From: CAVVGZ01 sp963747965 | GTDB taxonomy: Bacteria; Chloroflexota; Anaerolineae; Anaerolineales; Anaerolineaceae | Assembly: GCA_963747965.1 (NCBI GenBank) | Contig: CAVVGZ010000007.1 | Coordinates: forward strand, 682,001-746,000 | DNA: 64,000 nt | Reading direction: 5' to 3' | In this document: one piece after another, positions 8,212 to 17,851 of the stretch | How positions within the stretch are numbered: the stretch's first letter is position 1 | Layout of the letters: every line of letters starts with the position of its first letter | Position numbers and translations under genes: made by a program | Notes under the pieces: generated by a model | The model's database searches: none | What the model was told of the DNA's origin: nothing | Seen by the model: the letters and a program-made list of their open reading frames with translations, nothing else

Positions 8212-9450
8212 TTAAGTAAGATTTGTAGATTCTGAAGCTAAGTCTGTTACTACTTCACGATTGCGGTAAGCCATCCATACCGCACCCAGTCCCCAGGCGG
8301 TGACAAGTACACTCAATACCCATCCAAGCATCGGGATAGAACACAGTAAGGTATATATCAATATTCCTGTTGCCAGGGGGACATAACCCGGAATCGAGGC
8401 ATTAGGCAAGAATTTCTCAAATAGCCAGGTACCGGCCAGGTAACCCACGATCAATATTGTTCCATATGCAACAAGAAACCACAAGGCCGCCAGAAAAAAG
8501 ACCAATGCCGAGAATGACAGTGCCCAAAAGGCAAGTGCAAAGCTCCAAAGACCCAGGGTGCCGAGCCAAAACCCAACAACGAAGATCAAGCTCGCAACAA
8601 GGATACCTACCAGGAAGATATTGGAGGCGATCAACAGCGCAATCAAACCATAACCCAATCCAGCCAATGGACGTGCTCGGAGTGCCCGGGTTGTACGGTC
8701 AAGAGGTTTGCGAAAGAGCCAGTATACAACCGCACCAAGTATTAGCAGCAGGCCGAAATCACGCGCTACATCCACCAGCCAGGCAGTCAGACTGGCAGCA
8801 TCAACACCGCCTGCAGGTGGCGGATCTTGCATCAAGAAAATGATTGGAATATCCAGCAGGTTAATTCCAGCCCCAATAGAACCCGGCCCTTTCGAGAGGA
8901 GATTGGATAGCGGCCCTGTTAACTCTCCCCCCAGACTATTAACAATTAATTTAATTACTTCCAGAATTCCAATCGTTGCCTGTGTATTTCCCGTTATAGT
9001 TCCTTTGAGATCAGCACCCAGACAGAGTGCTATTAAATCCCGCTGTATCGTCGACCCGGGCAATGTTGATAATGAAACACCGATAAAGTACAGGTTTCTC
9101 TGTAAAACCGATTCTTGGACAAGATCAAATTGAACAGCGCCAGAGTAAGTGGTACCGGCTACCTGGCCCTTTACAACAACTTCCTGGCCAATGATGAACA
9201 AACTTCCATTCACTGTGCCATTGACAAGAACCTGGTTTCCTACAAGAAATGCATCCCCATTGATTGTGCCATCTATCGTGACATTTTGCCCGGTCGTAAA
9301 AACATCATTGTCGATCACCTCCCCGCTGGCCAGTGTGCCATCCGGGATCGAGCTGTAGGCTTCAACAACCTGTGCTCCGCCAATTGTCCAAACAAATGAA
9401 AATACTAACATCACTGTTAGAAAAACGCGGAACTTCTTTTTTGTATTCAT
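8212..9450 (-). CDS. Secreted bactofilin-like protein with C-terminal membrane domain
   Basis: I start this gene at the ATG at 9450, which has an excellent ribosome site (AAGGAGGAGCA); an upstream in-frame start 13 codons earlier has none. The 412-residue product has a signal peptide (ending near VVEA), then short repeats of the form DVFTTGQNVTIDGTINGDAFLVG and QVLVNGTVNGSLFIIG. These repeats resemble the beta-helix of bactofilins and the polymer-forming family. The C-terminal half has about five membrane helices. A bactofilin-like helix placed outside and anchored by a membrane domain suggests a structural envelope role. Function is not established. Confidence 0.7.
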   Translation of the reverse strand: MNTKKKFRVFLTVMLVFSFVWTIGGAQVVEAYSSIPDGTLASGEVIDNDVFTTGQNVTIDGTINGDAFLVGNQVLVNGTVNGSLFIIGQEVVVKGQVAGTTYSGAVQFDLVQESVLQRNLYFIGVSLSTLPGSTIQRDLIALCLGADLKGTITGNTQATIGILEVIKLIVNSLGGELTGPLSNLLSKGPGSIGAGINLLDIPIIFLMQDPPPAGGVDAASLTAWLVDVARDFGLLLILGAVVYWLFRKPLDRTTRALRARPLAGLGYGLIALLIASNIFLVGILVASLIFVVGFWLGTLGLWSFALAFWALSFSALVFFLAALWFLVAYGTILIVGYLAGTWLFEKFLPNASIPGYVPLATGILIYTLLCSIPMLGWVLSVLVTAWGLGAVWMAYRNREVVTDLASESTNLT

Positions 9451-9545
9451 TGCTCCTCCTTGTCTAAAATAATAAATTATGTACAACATGGACAGCTTCT
9501 AATAAATATGAGTTAATTTATTCGAAACCTATCTCAGCAGAATTC

Positions 9546-10346
9546 TCACTCCCAATTGACTTTCACCATTAATGCATTATGGTCTGACAGAAAACGTTGA
9601 ACCGGGTGTTTTTTTGCTTTATCCTCCATTTCGATTATTTCTGCTTCAACCCTTATTTTCTTTCCAGCTGGCTGGCGAATGAGTACAAAATCCAGTGGAA
9701 CCTTCCATTTCACAGGAACCAAAGGAAATGGCCGGTAGGTAGGGCGTAAATCTTCAACCAGAGGATCAAGGAGGTTGTTTTCCTTTACCAATTCCTCATA
9801 CAAGAAGGAAGCCCTGGGAAAATTGAAATCACCGCATACGATAACCAGGGACGTTTCCGGCAGTGAGCCAATCGCCCGGCCCAACTGCCGCACCTGGCTC
9901 AGTTCTACCCGGGCCAATGGGTTGGCAGGATGCCATACACCGGAATAGTTAGCATTCATGTGGGTATTCATTACAATGACTGGCATTCCTTCCACATCAA
10001 ATGTTACCGATAAAATTCCTTTATAAAGCGCCCAATCGGCAAAACCGATGCTGAACATTCTGCCACGATCCTGGTAGACTTCAAAGTTGGAATGAACTAC
10101 CGGAATTCTCGAAAAAACAGCTAAACCACCCTCCGGTGCGTACGTATGTTTTTGATAACAATGATTCGGGAAGGTAGCCAGTCCATTTTTTATCAAGGGT
10201 GCATATTCATTCTGCTGGACTTCCTGCAAGCAGATAGTCTCCACAGGCAGCTGATCCAGCTCCTTTGCCAGGCGCTTGAGCCTTCCCAGGCTAAGGAAGA
10301 AAGGTATGCCAAATGTGTTAAGAGAAAGCAGAGAAAACTCTCCCAT
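9546..10346 (-). CDS. Endonuclease/exonuclease/phosphatase family hydrolase
   Basis: A 266-residue member of the EEP superfamily. Visible motifs are LSLNTFGI at the N-terminus, the metal-binding Glu in CLQEVQ (about residue 42), NTHMNA, GDFNFPR (catalytic Asp and Asn, about 170-176) and the terminal SDHNALMV. There is no signal peptide, so it acts in the cytoplasm. Family members cleave nucleic acids, inositol phosphates or sphingomyelin, and the substrate here cannot be told. The start overlaps the stop of a 32-codon reading frame (TGATG), suggesting coupled translation downstream of mscS. Confidence 0.8.
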   Translation of the reverse strand: MGEFSLLSLNTFGIPFFLSLGRLKRLAKELDQLPVETICLQEVQQNEYAPLIKNGLATFPNHCYQKHTYAPEGGLAVFSRIPVVHSNFEVYQDRGRMFSIGFADWALYKGILSVTFDVEGMPVIVMNTHMNANYSGVWHPANPLARVELSQVRQLGRAIGSLPETSLVIVCGDFNFPRASFLYEELVKENNLLDPLVEDLRPTYRPFPLVPVKWKVPLDFVLIRQPAGKKIRVEAEIIEMEDKAKKHPVQRFLSDHNALMVKVNWE

Positions 10347-10444
10347 CAGGATTTCCCAAGTTTCAAAATATCAATTGCAATCCATGACTGTAACTGCTTC
10401 ATTTTTTCCGCGATTTTTTGAAGTTCATTGATTTTTCTTAACAT
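10346..10444 (-). CDS. Candidate 32-residue peptide between mscS and the EEP hydrolase
   Basis: A 33-codon frame fills the gap exactly: its ATG lies 6 nt after the mscS stop and its TGA overlaps the next gene's ATG. The peptide (MLRKINELQKIAEKMKQLQS and 12 more residues) is charged and would form an amphipathic helix. The tight fit on both sides argues for translation. The ribosome site is weak, so it may be chance. Confidence 0.4.
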   Translation of the reverse strand: MLRKINELQKIAEKMKQLQSWIAIDILKLGKS

Positions 10445-10450
10445 CGAGGA

Positions 10451-11452
10451 CTAAGCCATTTCGATTTTGGCATTTTTTAAAGCCAAATAAACACTTTCGT
10501 AGATTTTTTCATTTTCCAGTCTCGAAGCGTCAGAAGACTCTATCCACCAGCGGATTCTTAAGCTCATTTTATTATCTTTAAAATCCACAATGATAACATC
10601 TACTGGCTCTTCAGCAAGCACGCCTTCCACATTCCTAACCGCCATGATAATGACATCCCGCACGATCTCCAAGTCTGAAGCCTGGATAACTCCGATTTCG
10701 ATCTGCACCCGGGAACGGGGGTCTGGAAAGGTATGATTGATCACCTGGTTTTTACTGATGCTCGAATTGGGGACAATCACCATCTGGTTATCATAGGTCC
10801 GGATGCGGGTGCTCCTTAAACCAATGTCAACCACTTCACCATGTACGTCCAAACCTACACCCTGGACCTCGACACGGTCCCCGATGCGGAAGGGCTTGTC
10901 TATTACCAGGATGATCCCGCTGACCATATTCGAGAGTGTGTCCTGGGCAGCCAGTGATACTGCCAGCCCGCCGATCCCCAGGGTGGTAACAAGGGCAGAG
11001 ACCTGTACACCATAATTGTCCAGTACCAGGATTATGGAAATAGAAACCATCAGAATCTTGGCTGATCGCTCTGCAAGCAGCAGGGCCGCTTCATTATGTT
11101 CATCTTTGCCGGATTTTCCGGATAAATCCTTGTACCACAATACTACAACATCAATCAGTTTCCACAGGATAATTACAATGAGCAGGATGATTAGTGCAAA
11201 AAACAACTGGTCAAGCGCCAGTTTTACATTGACGGGAGGAGAGGTTAATCGTGTGACTGCGAACTTTAAACTAATAAATAATAGAATCAGGCGAATTTGC
11301 GATCTGATGGAACGCAAGTAAATCTCGGAGTATTCAGAAGGAACTTTGCGGGCAATCCTTATCAGCACAACCTCCAGCAGCCAGGCTGCCAGTAGCATTA
11401 TTATATAAAGAATGAAAAATGAAACCGCAAAGTTGATCCACTCCGTACTCAT
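10451..11452 (-). CDS. MscS-family mechanosensitive ion channel
   Basis: About 333 residues. Three to four N-terminal helices precede the pore-lining helix and beta domain signature of MscS: LGIGGLAVSLAAQDTLSNMVSGIILVIDKPFRIGDRVEV, then VHGEVVDIGLRSTRIRTYDNQMVIVPNS. The C-terminal alpha/beta domain ends with RIRWWIESSDAS. It releases solutes on hypo-osmotic shock. Two ATGs are adjacent; the second (11452) is better spaced from GGAG. It heads a probable operon with the small peptide frame and the EEP hydrolase. Confidence 0.9.
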   Translation of the reverse strand: MSTEWINFAVSFFILYIIMLLAAWLLEVVLIRIARKVPSEYSEIYLRSIRSQIRLILLFISLKFAVTRLTSPPVNVKLALDQLFFALIILLIVIILWKLIDVVVLWYKDLSGKSGKDEHNEAALLLAERSAKILMVSISIILVLDNYGVQVSALVTTLGIGGLAVSLAAQDTLSNMVSGIILVIDKPFRIGDRVEVQGVGLDVHGEVVDIGLRSTRIRTYDNQMVIVPNSSISKNQVINHTFPDPRSRVQIEIGVIQASDLEIVRDVIIMAVRNVEGVLAEEPVDVIIVDFKDNKMSLRIRWWIESSDASRLENEKIYESVYLALKNAKIEMA

Positions 11453-11560
11453 CATTACTCCATAATTATTATTAAAGTAAGGTCTTCACTAACCAGCCAG
11501 GATAATTTTCCAAAATACTATACCAAGCTATGATATGTGTATTACCCGGTTTTTTTTCCC

Positions 11561-11755
11561 TCAGCCTATCGCTCCTCTTCGATGCAATTTCGACAATCCT
11601 TCAACAAGTCTATGTTTTTCAGCAATTAGACGGGACAAATCCATGTGGGTTGACTGAACTTCCCGTTTGTCAACCGTGTGATTAACCGCAATCCCTTTCA
11701 GAATTTTGACCTCCCTTAGTTTGGACGGCTGTCCAGATTGGATGGCTATACTCAA
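11561..11755 (-). CDS. Possible small protein of 64 residues
   Basis: A TTG start at 11755 has AGGAGG six bases upstream, but that ribosome site lies inside a perfect 11-bp hairpin. The product is basic and polar with no signal or helix pattern and no family I recognise (ends EGLSKLHRRGAIG). It may be a real small gene with an occluded ribosome site, or a chance frame. Confidence 0.3.
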   Translation of the reverse strand: MSIAIQSGQPSKLREVKILKGIAVNHTVDKREVQSTHMDLSRLIAEKHRLVEGLSKLHRRGAIG

Positions 11756-11797
11756 CCCGCTCCTCCTGAAAATCAGGAGGAGCGTTGATGGTTGAGT
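11750..11797. promoter_or_regulatory. Long two-part hairpin followed by a T tract
   Basis: GCTCCTCCTGA (11759-11769) and TCAGGAGGAGC (11773-11783) pair perfectly over a 3-nt loop. Outside them ACTCAACC (11750-11757) pairs with GGTTGAGT (11790-11797), giving a longer stem with an internal bulge. On the plus strand it is followed by CGTTTTTATCG, like a terminator, yet no plus-strand gene lies upstream. On the minus strand it buries the AGGAGG of the 64-residue frame. Confidence 0.5.
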
Positions 11798-11847
11798 CGT
11801 TTTTATCGTTTTCAGCGTGCTGTATTTAATAGAGATACCCGCCCCGC

Positions 11848-13863
11848 CTATCCTGCTGCCTGGTCGCGCCAGCCGCGCATCACTTTATAAAGGCCTTCAG
11901 CTGTCACGATGGGTTCATCTCCGGCATGCAGGCTGGCAGGATGGAGCCACAAATCCAAAATTCTGCGGGCCGCCCAGAGCCCCATGGTGGCTGACCTGGC
12001 TCTCGAAGTTGTACATTTCCTCTTTTTCCGGATCATAAACAGAATTGACCAATAGATCCGGGCAGTTGGAAAAACTGGCTTCTCTCCTCAAGTGGCGGGC
12101 TGCGTTGGGAGCCATAATGTCCCAATGGATTTCTAAATCCTTCAACCTTGTCATCATCCAGGTAGTAAATGCCGCCTTTGCCAATCACCATGTTGCCATT
12201 TTCTGCCGATTTCACCATCACAAAATCAACCCCGGGATGGGAATATAAGCCAATCATTAAATCGGGGCTTTCCTGCTGGATTTCCTCAAATGTCATTCTT
12301 TCAGGGCTGTTGGTGAAGTAGATCAAACCTGCCCCGCCAGAGCCAAAAATTACCACCTTGCTCTTCCTGGCTTTCTCATCCTCCGCCTGTGGTCCAACGA
12401 CTACCATATCCCCCTCTTTTTTATTTTTGAGCATATTATCGATCAATTTGGCTGTGCGGGTATCATCCTGGATGGATTCATCCAGAACAGCACCCAGTTT
12501 ATCCCAGGTTTCATGGGTCTTCTGGGCGGCATAGACTTCACCCTCTCCCGTGAGCAGCGATTGCACCAGTTTTTCCAGGGTTACATCGAAAGCATTTTCA
12601 AAGGTGATACCCAGGGTCTGGCCATGATCTGAAAGGACACGATATGATAGGGCCGTGGGGCAAATTTTAGCGCTTTCTCGATGCGGGCAAAATAGCGGTC
12701 CGTCTCATGCAACGATTTAAACGCCTCCGGAGAGTGCATTCCGGCAAAATGGCTCAGATCATCATAGGCAGGATATAGGGCATAGATGGCTGGTAACCCC
12801 CGCAGCATGTCGCTCACAACCATGTAGGTTGACAGGTCCTGCATGAATGGACCCATAAAGGCACGCAGGAAGGCATAACTCCATTTACGGGCACTGATCC
12901 GGTATGGATCCTTGCGCCTTTTTTGCAGCCAGGCATCCTTCCATTCAATGACACATTCGGCCGCAAAGCGGGCAATCAGGCGAAGCAGGATGGATGGGCT
13001 GAACAGGTAGAAATAGAAACCCGGGCCACGCCCGCGCTTTTATTTAATACCGTGGCCATAGTAAGGATGCTCTCTCCTGCATCCCCGGAGAACATGTTTC
13101 CGCGTGAAGCGCCGCCATCTGAAAGCAGGCCCCGCCCGGTTGAAAGGTTTTTTTCAATTTTTATGGCATCACGCGGATCTCCAGATATAACAATGCGCTG
13201 TTCGGTGCGATCCCACCAGCGGTAGGCGGGGACATTGTTATTATTTCCCAAAAGGATACCGGACTGCATGGCACCGGTTTGGGCACTGTAATCCGTCTCC
13301 CACCCGGTGATGACATGGGAGCCACGATCCAGCCAGCCCTTGAGATTCGGCATAAAGCCTCCATCGATTGCCTTGCGCAGCTGGCCTTCCCCGAGACCAT
13401 CGACCTCAAGGAAAACAAAGCCGGGTACCGTGGTTGTTTCAATCTTGCCATGCTTTTTTACCATCCTCCTGGTCACCACCCGGTCAACAATGGCATCCTC
13501 ATCGATAGATAAAAATGTGGATAAAAATCCATTGACAACCGTTATCCAGAATGTGATCCTTAAACCGGTTACCCAGCTGTCGATTTCGAATCCCGGAAGC
13601 ACATTGGCTAAGATCATGACTGCGAATCCACCCAATACAAAGGTGAGGATGGGGTAAAGGATAGCCGGCAGCCAGCTTAAAAATTTGATAAATACAAACC
13701 AGAAAGCCACTTGAGCAAGTGTATAAGCAATCGATGCACCGATGGCAGCCCTTAAGGAATCAATTTGGATTCCAGGGATCCATGTCGCAATAACGATAAG
13801 GGTGATGGCGTGAACAATAATAATGACAACTGCCTGAAAAAACCGGATGCCAGTGTTTTTCAT
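11848..13863 (-). pseudogene. Holin-like membrane domain / alkaline phosphatase-type fusion, frameshifted
   Basis: Five reading frames join into one protein of about 670 residues. The N-terminal 110 residues form a four-helix membrane domain of the phage holin 4 type. The rest is an alkaline phosphatase superfamily domain: FVFLEVDGLGEGQLRKAI, the nucleophile region DYSAQTGAMQSGILLGNNNN, YDDLSHFAGMHSPE, and LSDHGQTLG as a metal site. Single-base shifts lie near 13021, 12637, 12112 and 11946; the first three are repaired by adding one G. I found no other internal stops. Such fusions are known from Actinobacteria and Chloroflexota as intact proteins. Either the gene is dead or the sequence has errors. 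Confidence 0.8.
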
Positions 13864-13966
13864 ATTTTTCTTCTCCTGTAAATTTTTAATCTAACCGAGC
13901 ATACTGATTGAAAAGAATGAATATTACCGTTATAAATGATAAAGATCATGAATTTCTTCTAATTAT

Positions 13967-14008
13967 ATTCGATTTATTACCCAAATCGAATAATTCTTAA
14001 CCGGTTAA
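13967..14008. promoter_or_regulatory. Two palindromes upstream of the holin/phosphatase gene
   Basis: ATTCGATTT (13967-13975) and AAATCGAAT (13983-13991) form a perfect 9-bp inverted repeat with a 7-nt spacer. Five bases further on is the perfect 12-bp palindrome TTAACCGGTTAA (13997-14008). Both lie about 105-145 nt before the phosphatase start and after the YihY stop. They could be operators or a hairpin in the YihY 3' end. Confidence 0.35.
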
Positions 14009-14076
14009 TACCTTTGGATCTGGGGAGTGGAAATCCAGGTGATAACTGGTTTGGTTTTACGGGTTGTTGGACTGCC

Positions 14077-14943
14077 TCATCCATTCGCTTGATCATCCAA
14101 AGCGGTTACACGCCGCGATCCAAACCGGTTCGCATATATCCGGCATAGTATTGCGCCTAACAAAAAAATCTGGGAGATATAATAAAACCCCATCAGCAGC
14201 ACGCTGACACTGCCAGCAGCCTGTAAAGCAGAACTGAATGAGCTGTACTGGAAGAAAAGTCCAGCCAGGAAGACGGCTGCCATGGTAAGCAGCGCAGCTA
14301 TACTTGCCCCAAGCCAGACGTCCTTCCAGGCAATTTTTGTTTCCGGCAGGACTTTGTAAAATAAAGCAAACGAAAATATAACCAGGAGCAAAGCGGCGAC
14401 TCCAGTAGCAACGGACATGCTGGCATTTATTCCCAACAGGCTTTCCAGGACGGAACTGAAACTTGCCAGGAGCAGGTTGGTAAACACTGCAAAAATACCT
14501 AACAACCCTATGCCAATAACCATTAAAAAAGAAAACAATCGTTTCCGGATAAAGCTGAACGTTTTACCTTTTTCTGGCAGCGGGACATGCCAGATAGAAT
14601 TTAATACATACTGCAGTTGGAAAAAAACACCGGAAGCTGCATAAAGCAGCGCCATTAGGCTGATGATTGAAATTAAGGTGGACTCTGTTGAGGAAGGGGT
14701 CGATAAGGCATTGATCGAATCCTGGACCAGAATGGCGACATCTTCACCTAAAATGCTTTCCAGGCGCTGATAAAACTGGCCGGTGGCAGCCACTTCATCC
14801 ACAAATATCCCTGCCACGCTGAAGGCAATAAAAATCAAAGGGGCAAATGAAAACATGCCATAATAAGCCAGCGCTGCTGCCAGTTGGCTCGGCCTCTCAA
14901 TGATCCAGATATGATAGATCTCAATTACGAATTTTTTCAGCAT
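14077..14943 (-). CDS. YihY/BrkB family inner-membrane protein
   Basis: About 288 residues from the ATG at 14943, which directly precedes the conserved MLKKFVIEIYHIWIIERPSQLAAALAYYGMFSFAPL opening (split here only as a description of the N-terminal block). Six hydrophobic helices, the FFQLQYVLNSIWHV motif and a final GAILCRIYA are typical of the family once called RNase BN. The role is poorly known; transport or envelope integrity is usually suggested. It is intact, unlike its neighbours on both sides. Confidence 0.85.
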   Translation of the reverse strand: MLKKFVIEIYHIWIIERPSQLAAALAYYGMFSFAPLIFIAFSVAGIFVDEVAATGQFYQRLESILGEDVAILVQDSINALSTPSSTESTLISIISLMALLYAASGVFFQLQYVLNSIWHVPLPEKGKTFSFIRKRLFSFLMVIGIGLLGIFAVFTNLLLASFSSVLESLLGINASMSVATGVAALLLVIFSFALFYKVLPETKIAWKDVWLGASIAALLTMAAVFLAGLFFQYSSFSSALQAAGSVSVLLMGFYYISQIFLLGAILCRIYANRFGSRRVTALDDQANG

Positions 14944-14945
14944 AG

Positions 14946-15044
14946 TTATTTTTCCTGGGAACGCTGATCCCTGAAAGCGATGGTCCCCCTGGCTTTTTCC
15001 CACACGTCCTTCAGATTCTCAAGCATTTCCTTCGATTCTTCCAT
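14946..15044 (-). CDS. Candidate 32-residue charged peptide upstream of the YihY gene
   Basis: An ATG at 15044 has GAGG five bases upstream and opens a 33-codon frame (MEESKEMLENLKDVWEKARG and 12 more residues) that stops 2 nt before the YihY start. The spacing fits an operon. The peptide is highly charged and helical. It could also be the tail of a decayed gene, as an in-frame ATG lies further upstream at 15068. Confidence 0.3.
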   Translation of the reverse strand: MEESKEMLENLKDVWEKARGTIAFRDQRSQEK

Positions 15045-15245
15045 ATTTTCCTCACCAGGGAACCGCATGAACCTGGTAAGGAATTACGTACCTTCGAAAT
15101 TTTCAAGAATAGCCAACACCAGCAATGTCAGCGGCAAACTTTGGAGGACCCCAATTTTCCCTCACTCAAAATGAGCAAACAAACAAGCTGACAAAGATAC
15201 TTTCCGAGATATACTGCCCTGCCCCGGCAGCTGCATTGATTTTCC

Positions 15246-16098
15246 CTATGGAGTGATAGGATTATTGCACTTTGCAGGCAAGGTCACTGGTGTATTTTTA
15301 TTGACATCGGTTAATTCAATATCCACGTTAAAGTCGCCCTGGAACTTGAGCGGTTCATAGGAGCCGCTGAAGCCGCCGCTAAAAGCCACCGGATAGCCGC
15401 CCTTTGCGTCAACATACAGGTCGGCGTCTTCTGCTGACCATAACGCCTCGCCAAAGGCTTTTAATTTCGGATCGCTGCTCTTTTGCGCTGCAGCAAGGAA
15501 TGCATCTCCGTCCAGTACATAGTGCTTAACGGCTGCCCCGTTGAGCGTCTCCTCGCCGACAAGCTTCCCATTTGCAACATCGCTGTTGGTTAACATACTC
15601 AGCAGGCTTTCCGGACTCATCTCGTCCAGTGCTGCCGTCGCTTTGGAGTCAGCGGGTTTGACGCAAATAGGAACAAAGCTGTTGACCACCACGTAGGTAC
15701 CTTCTGGAACCTTGTAGATGTCCACACTCGACGGTGTAAACAGCCCCACCAGGGACCCGCCTACCTGCGCAGCAATATCACCCAGCAGGCCGCCTGTCAG
15801 GGTGATCTGGCTTTCCCCCTGGTCATTGGTCGTCAGTACCGCCTCAAGGTCGCCCTGGGCGCGTTTGCCATTGATCAGTCCATCCACCTCAAGATTAACC
15901 GTGGCATTGAGCGAGGTGAGATCGGTGATCGGTTTGAGGGGGATGGGGTCCCCGGGGGGCGGAGTGCTGGTGGCTGCCAGCAGTGCCGAAAATGAGGCTG
16001 AGAAAGCCGGCACTGCAGTGCTTAATACCAGGGATCAGAACAACGGCAATTACCCCGACAGCAATTGTAACGGAGAGAATCCGATTTGTTGTTTTCAT
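15246..16098 (-). pseudogene. LppX/LprAFG-like secreted protein, one frameshift
   Basis: The first 22 codons (MKTTNRILSVTIAVGVIAVV) encode a membrane or signal segment; the rest is in another frame. Adding one C in the CCC run near 16031 joins them into about 280 residues. The mature part resembles the LppX_LprAFG lipid-binding fold: repeated strands such as TVNLEVDGLINGKRAQGDLEAVL, and a C-terminal FQGDFNVDIELTDVNKNTPV. Family members carry lipids through the envelope in mycobacteria; the role here is not known. No lipobox cysteine is seen. Confidence 0.65.
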
Positions 16099-16250
16099 GA
16101 TAATTTGATCCTTGCCTTTCTTAAATTTATATTTTATAGTTTTACTTCCAACCCTTGTTTAGACTGATTCACAGCCTATGTCGATTTGTAGTATGTTTAC
16201 AATCAATTTTCGGCGCAAGCCAGAGTTGCTCAGCTGGTAACTTAAATGAC

Positions 16251-16309
16251 AAGGTTTTTTGCCATAGGGATCATACTGGATGCAGGTACATTTCTAGGCA
16301 AAAAACCTT
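16251..16309. repeat. 13-bp perfect inverted repeat with 33-nt spacer
   Basis: AAGGTTTTTTGCC at 16251-16263 and GGCAAAAAACCTT at 16297-16309 are perfect inverted copies, in the gap between the DUF2254 gene and the LppX-like gene. The transcript could fold into a stem with a 33-nt loop. It does not look like a standard terminator. The remainder of 16099-16394 shows nothing else. Confidence 0.5.
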
Positions 16310-16394
16310 CCCATTCAAGGACGTCGACCACTGAAAATAATCATGAGCTTTTACCCGGTCTCATCGTCCAGGATAGAAATCAATGATATCGGAC

Positions 16395-17795
16395 TCAAAA
16401 TACCGTTATCCATTTCAACTTCAGCGATTCACCCAATTCATGGATGATCGTCATGTCCTGTTCAACCAGGGCACCCGCCTGGCTTTCTGCCTGGATCAGG
16501 CTGACATGGCGGAGGAGGTCCTGGCGCGCTTCCGGCGATTTTGCTTCCTGGCCAATGGCATCGATCACCTCCAGCATGTGCAGCAGGACACTGGCGTTGT
16601 CGCAGCTGCTGTGACGGAGCATATCGAATGCGCCATTTAGCAGTTCTTCGAAGGTAACCGGTTTCAGAAGCAGGCGAAGCTTGCCCTCCTGGTCATAGAT
16701 ATAGGCGCCTTGCTCCCCATGCCGGTAGAACAGCGCCAGGCCATCCCCCAAATAATCCAGGCAGGTCATGGCGGTGAATGGGTCATTGATCGCCGGAGAC
16801 ATGGCACGCACCGCCATTTCGACCAGCTGGTTGACCGCATAGGCAATATCCTGCGTGGGTGTGCGGTTATTCCCCATCTGAAAAGCGTGGCGGATTTCAC
16901 TTTCAAGCTCCTCATCAACCCGCCGGCTGGCCAAACCAGCGCAACAACCGCACCGACCCATACAAAATCTCCGGGCTTGCGCTGCAGGCCGATGACCAGG
17001 TCTTTTTCAACGGACAAGGGCAGAACTTCCTCGGGATCGATATACTGGATATATCCTGCCTCCTTGATACGAACCGGATAACCATCAGTCTCCATGATGG
17101 GATTGTTTTTCCTTATCATGTTCTGCTTATCCGGCAGAATATCCGACGCCTCCTGGCTGATTTGAGCTTGTAACCAGGATCACCGTCTCCGCTCTTGACC
17201 GTCACCGGGATCTCGGAGCGGACCACATCCATCAGTTCAGCGCCTGCCGCCGCAGCAATTTTCGGAGCCTGCAGCATGGTGCTGATATGTTGGATCAGTA
17301 GGATCAGCGTGGCAAAGGATGCCATCATCAACACCAATCCCATGGTACCAAGTAGTTGGGGGGCTTCAGGCTGAACTTCCTCCGGCGGAATGGAAGTGGC
17401 AGCCGTGATGCAGTACACAAATGTGGCCACGAACATACCCAGGACATACTGCGTGGTGCGGTCTCCGAGGAAAAGCCGCAGCAAGCGCGATCCGTATTGG
17501 GCAGCTACGGTCGAGAGCGGTAAGGTAAGCAGCGTGAAAACTACCCCGGCGGTGGAAAGGATGGTACCGGCCATGCCTACCAGCATGGAACGAATTTCAC
17601 CAGAAGTACCCGAAAGGACGAGCCGGCTATTCTCCAGGAATTCATTGGGGATCCTATTATCGATCCTGACCATAATCCCCACAAGCATTATTGCGATGCT
17701 AACGACATTACCAGCGGGGTAAACCAGAAACTCACTTTAAGGCGGTCCAAGGTATAGCGGGCGGTGGCTCTCCTCTTTTTTTTGTCTTTTCTCAT
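16395..17795 (-). pseudogene. DUF2254 family membrane protein, three frameshifts
   Basis: Four frame segments make one protein of about 465 residues, the normal DUF2254 length. It starts at the ATG at 17795 (MRKDKKKRRATARYTLDRLK), then has two N-terminal helices, VRIDNRIPNEFLENSRLVLSG-like family sequence, two more helices, and the soluble C-terminal half with AMSPAINDPFTAMTCLDYLG, the family's best signature. Shifts lie near 17698, 17173 and 16930, and each is repaired by adding one G or C. The function of DUF2254 proteins is unknown. The absence of other damage makes sequence error plausible. Confidence 0.75.
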
Positions 17796-17851
17796 ATGAT
17801 ACCTGTAATGAGGCTTCCTCATAAAACATGGAACAGAGTAAGGATTAATTA

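Noticed and set aside
8457..9133. Plus-strand frames antisense to the bactofilin-like gene
   Set aside because: Products are basic and low in hydrophobic order, typical of shadow frames of a GC-richer gene.
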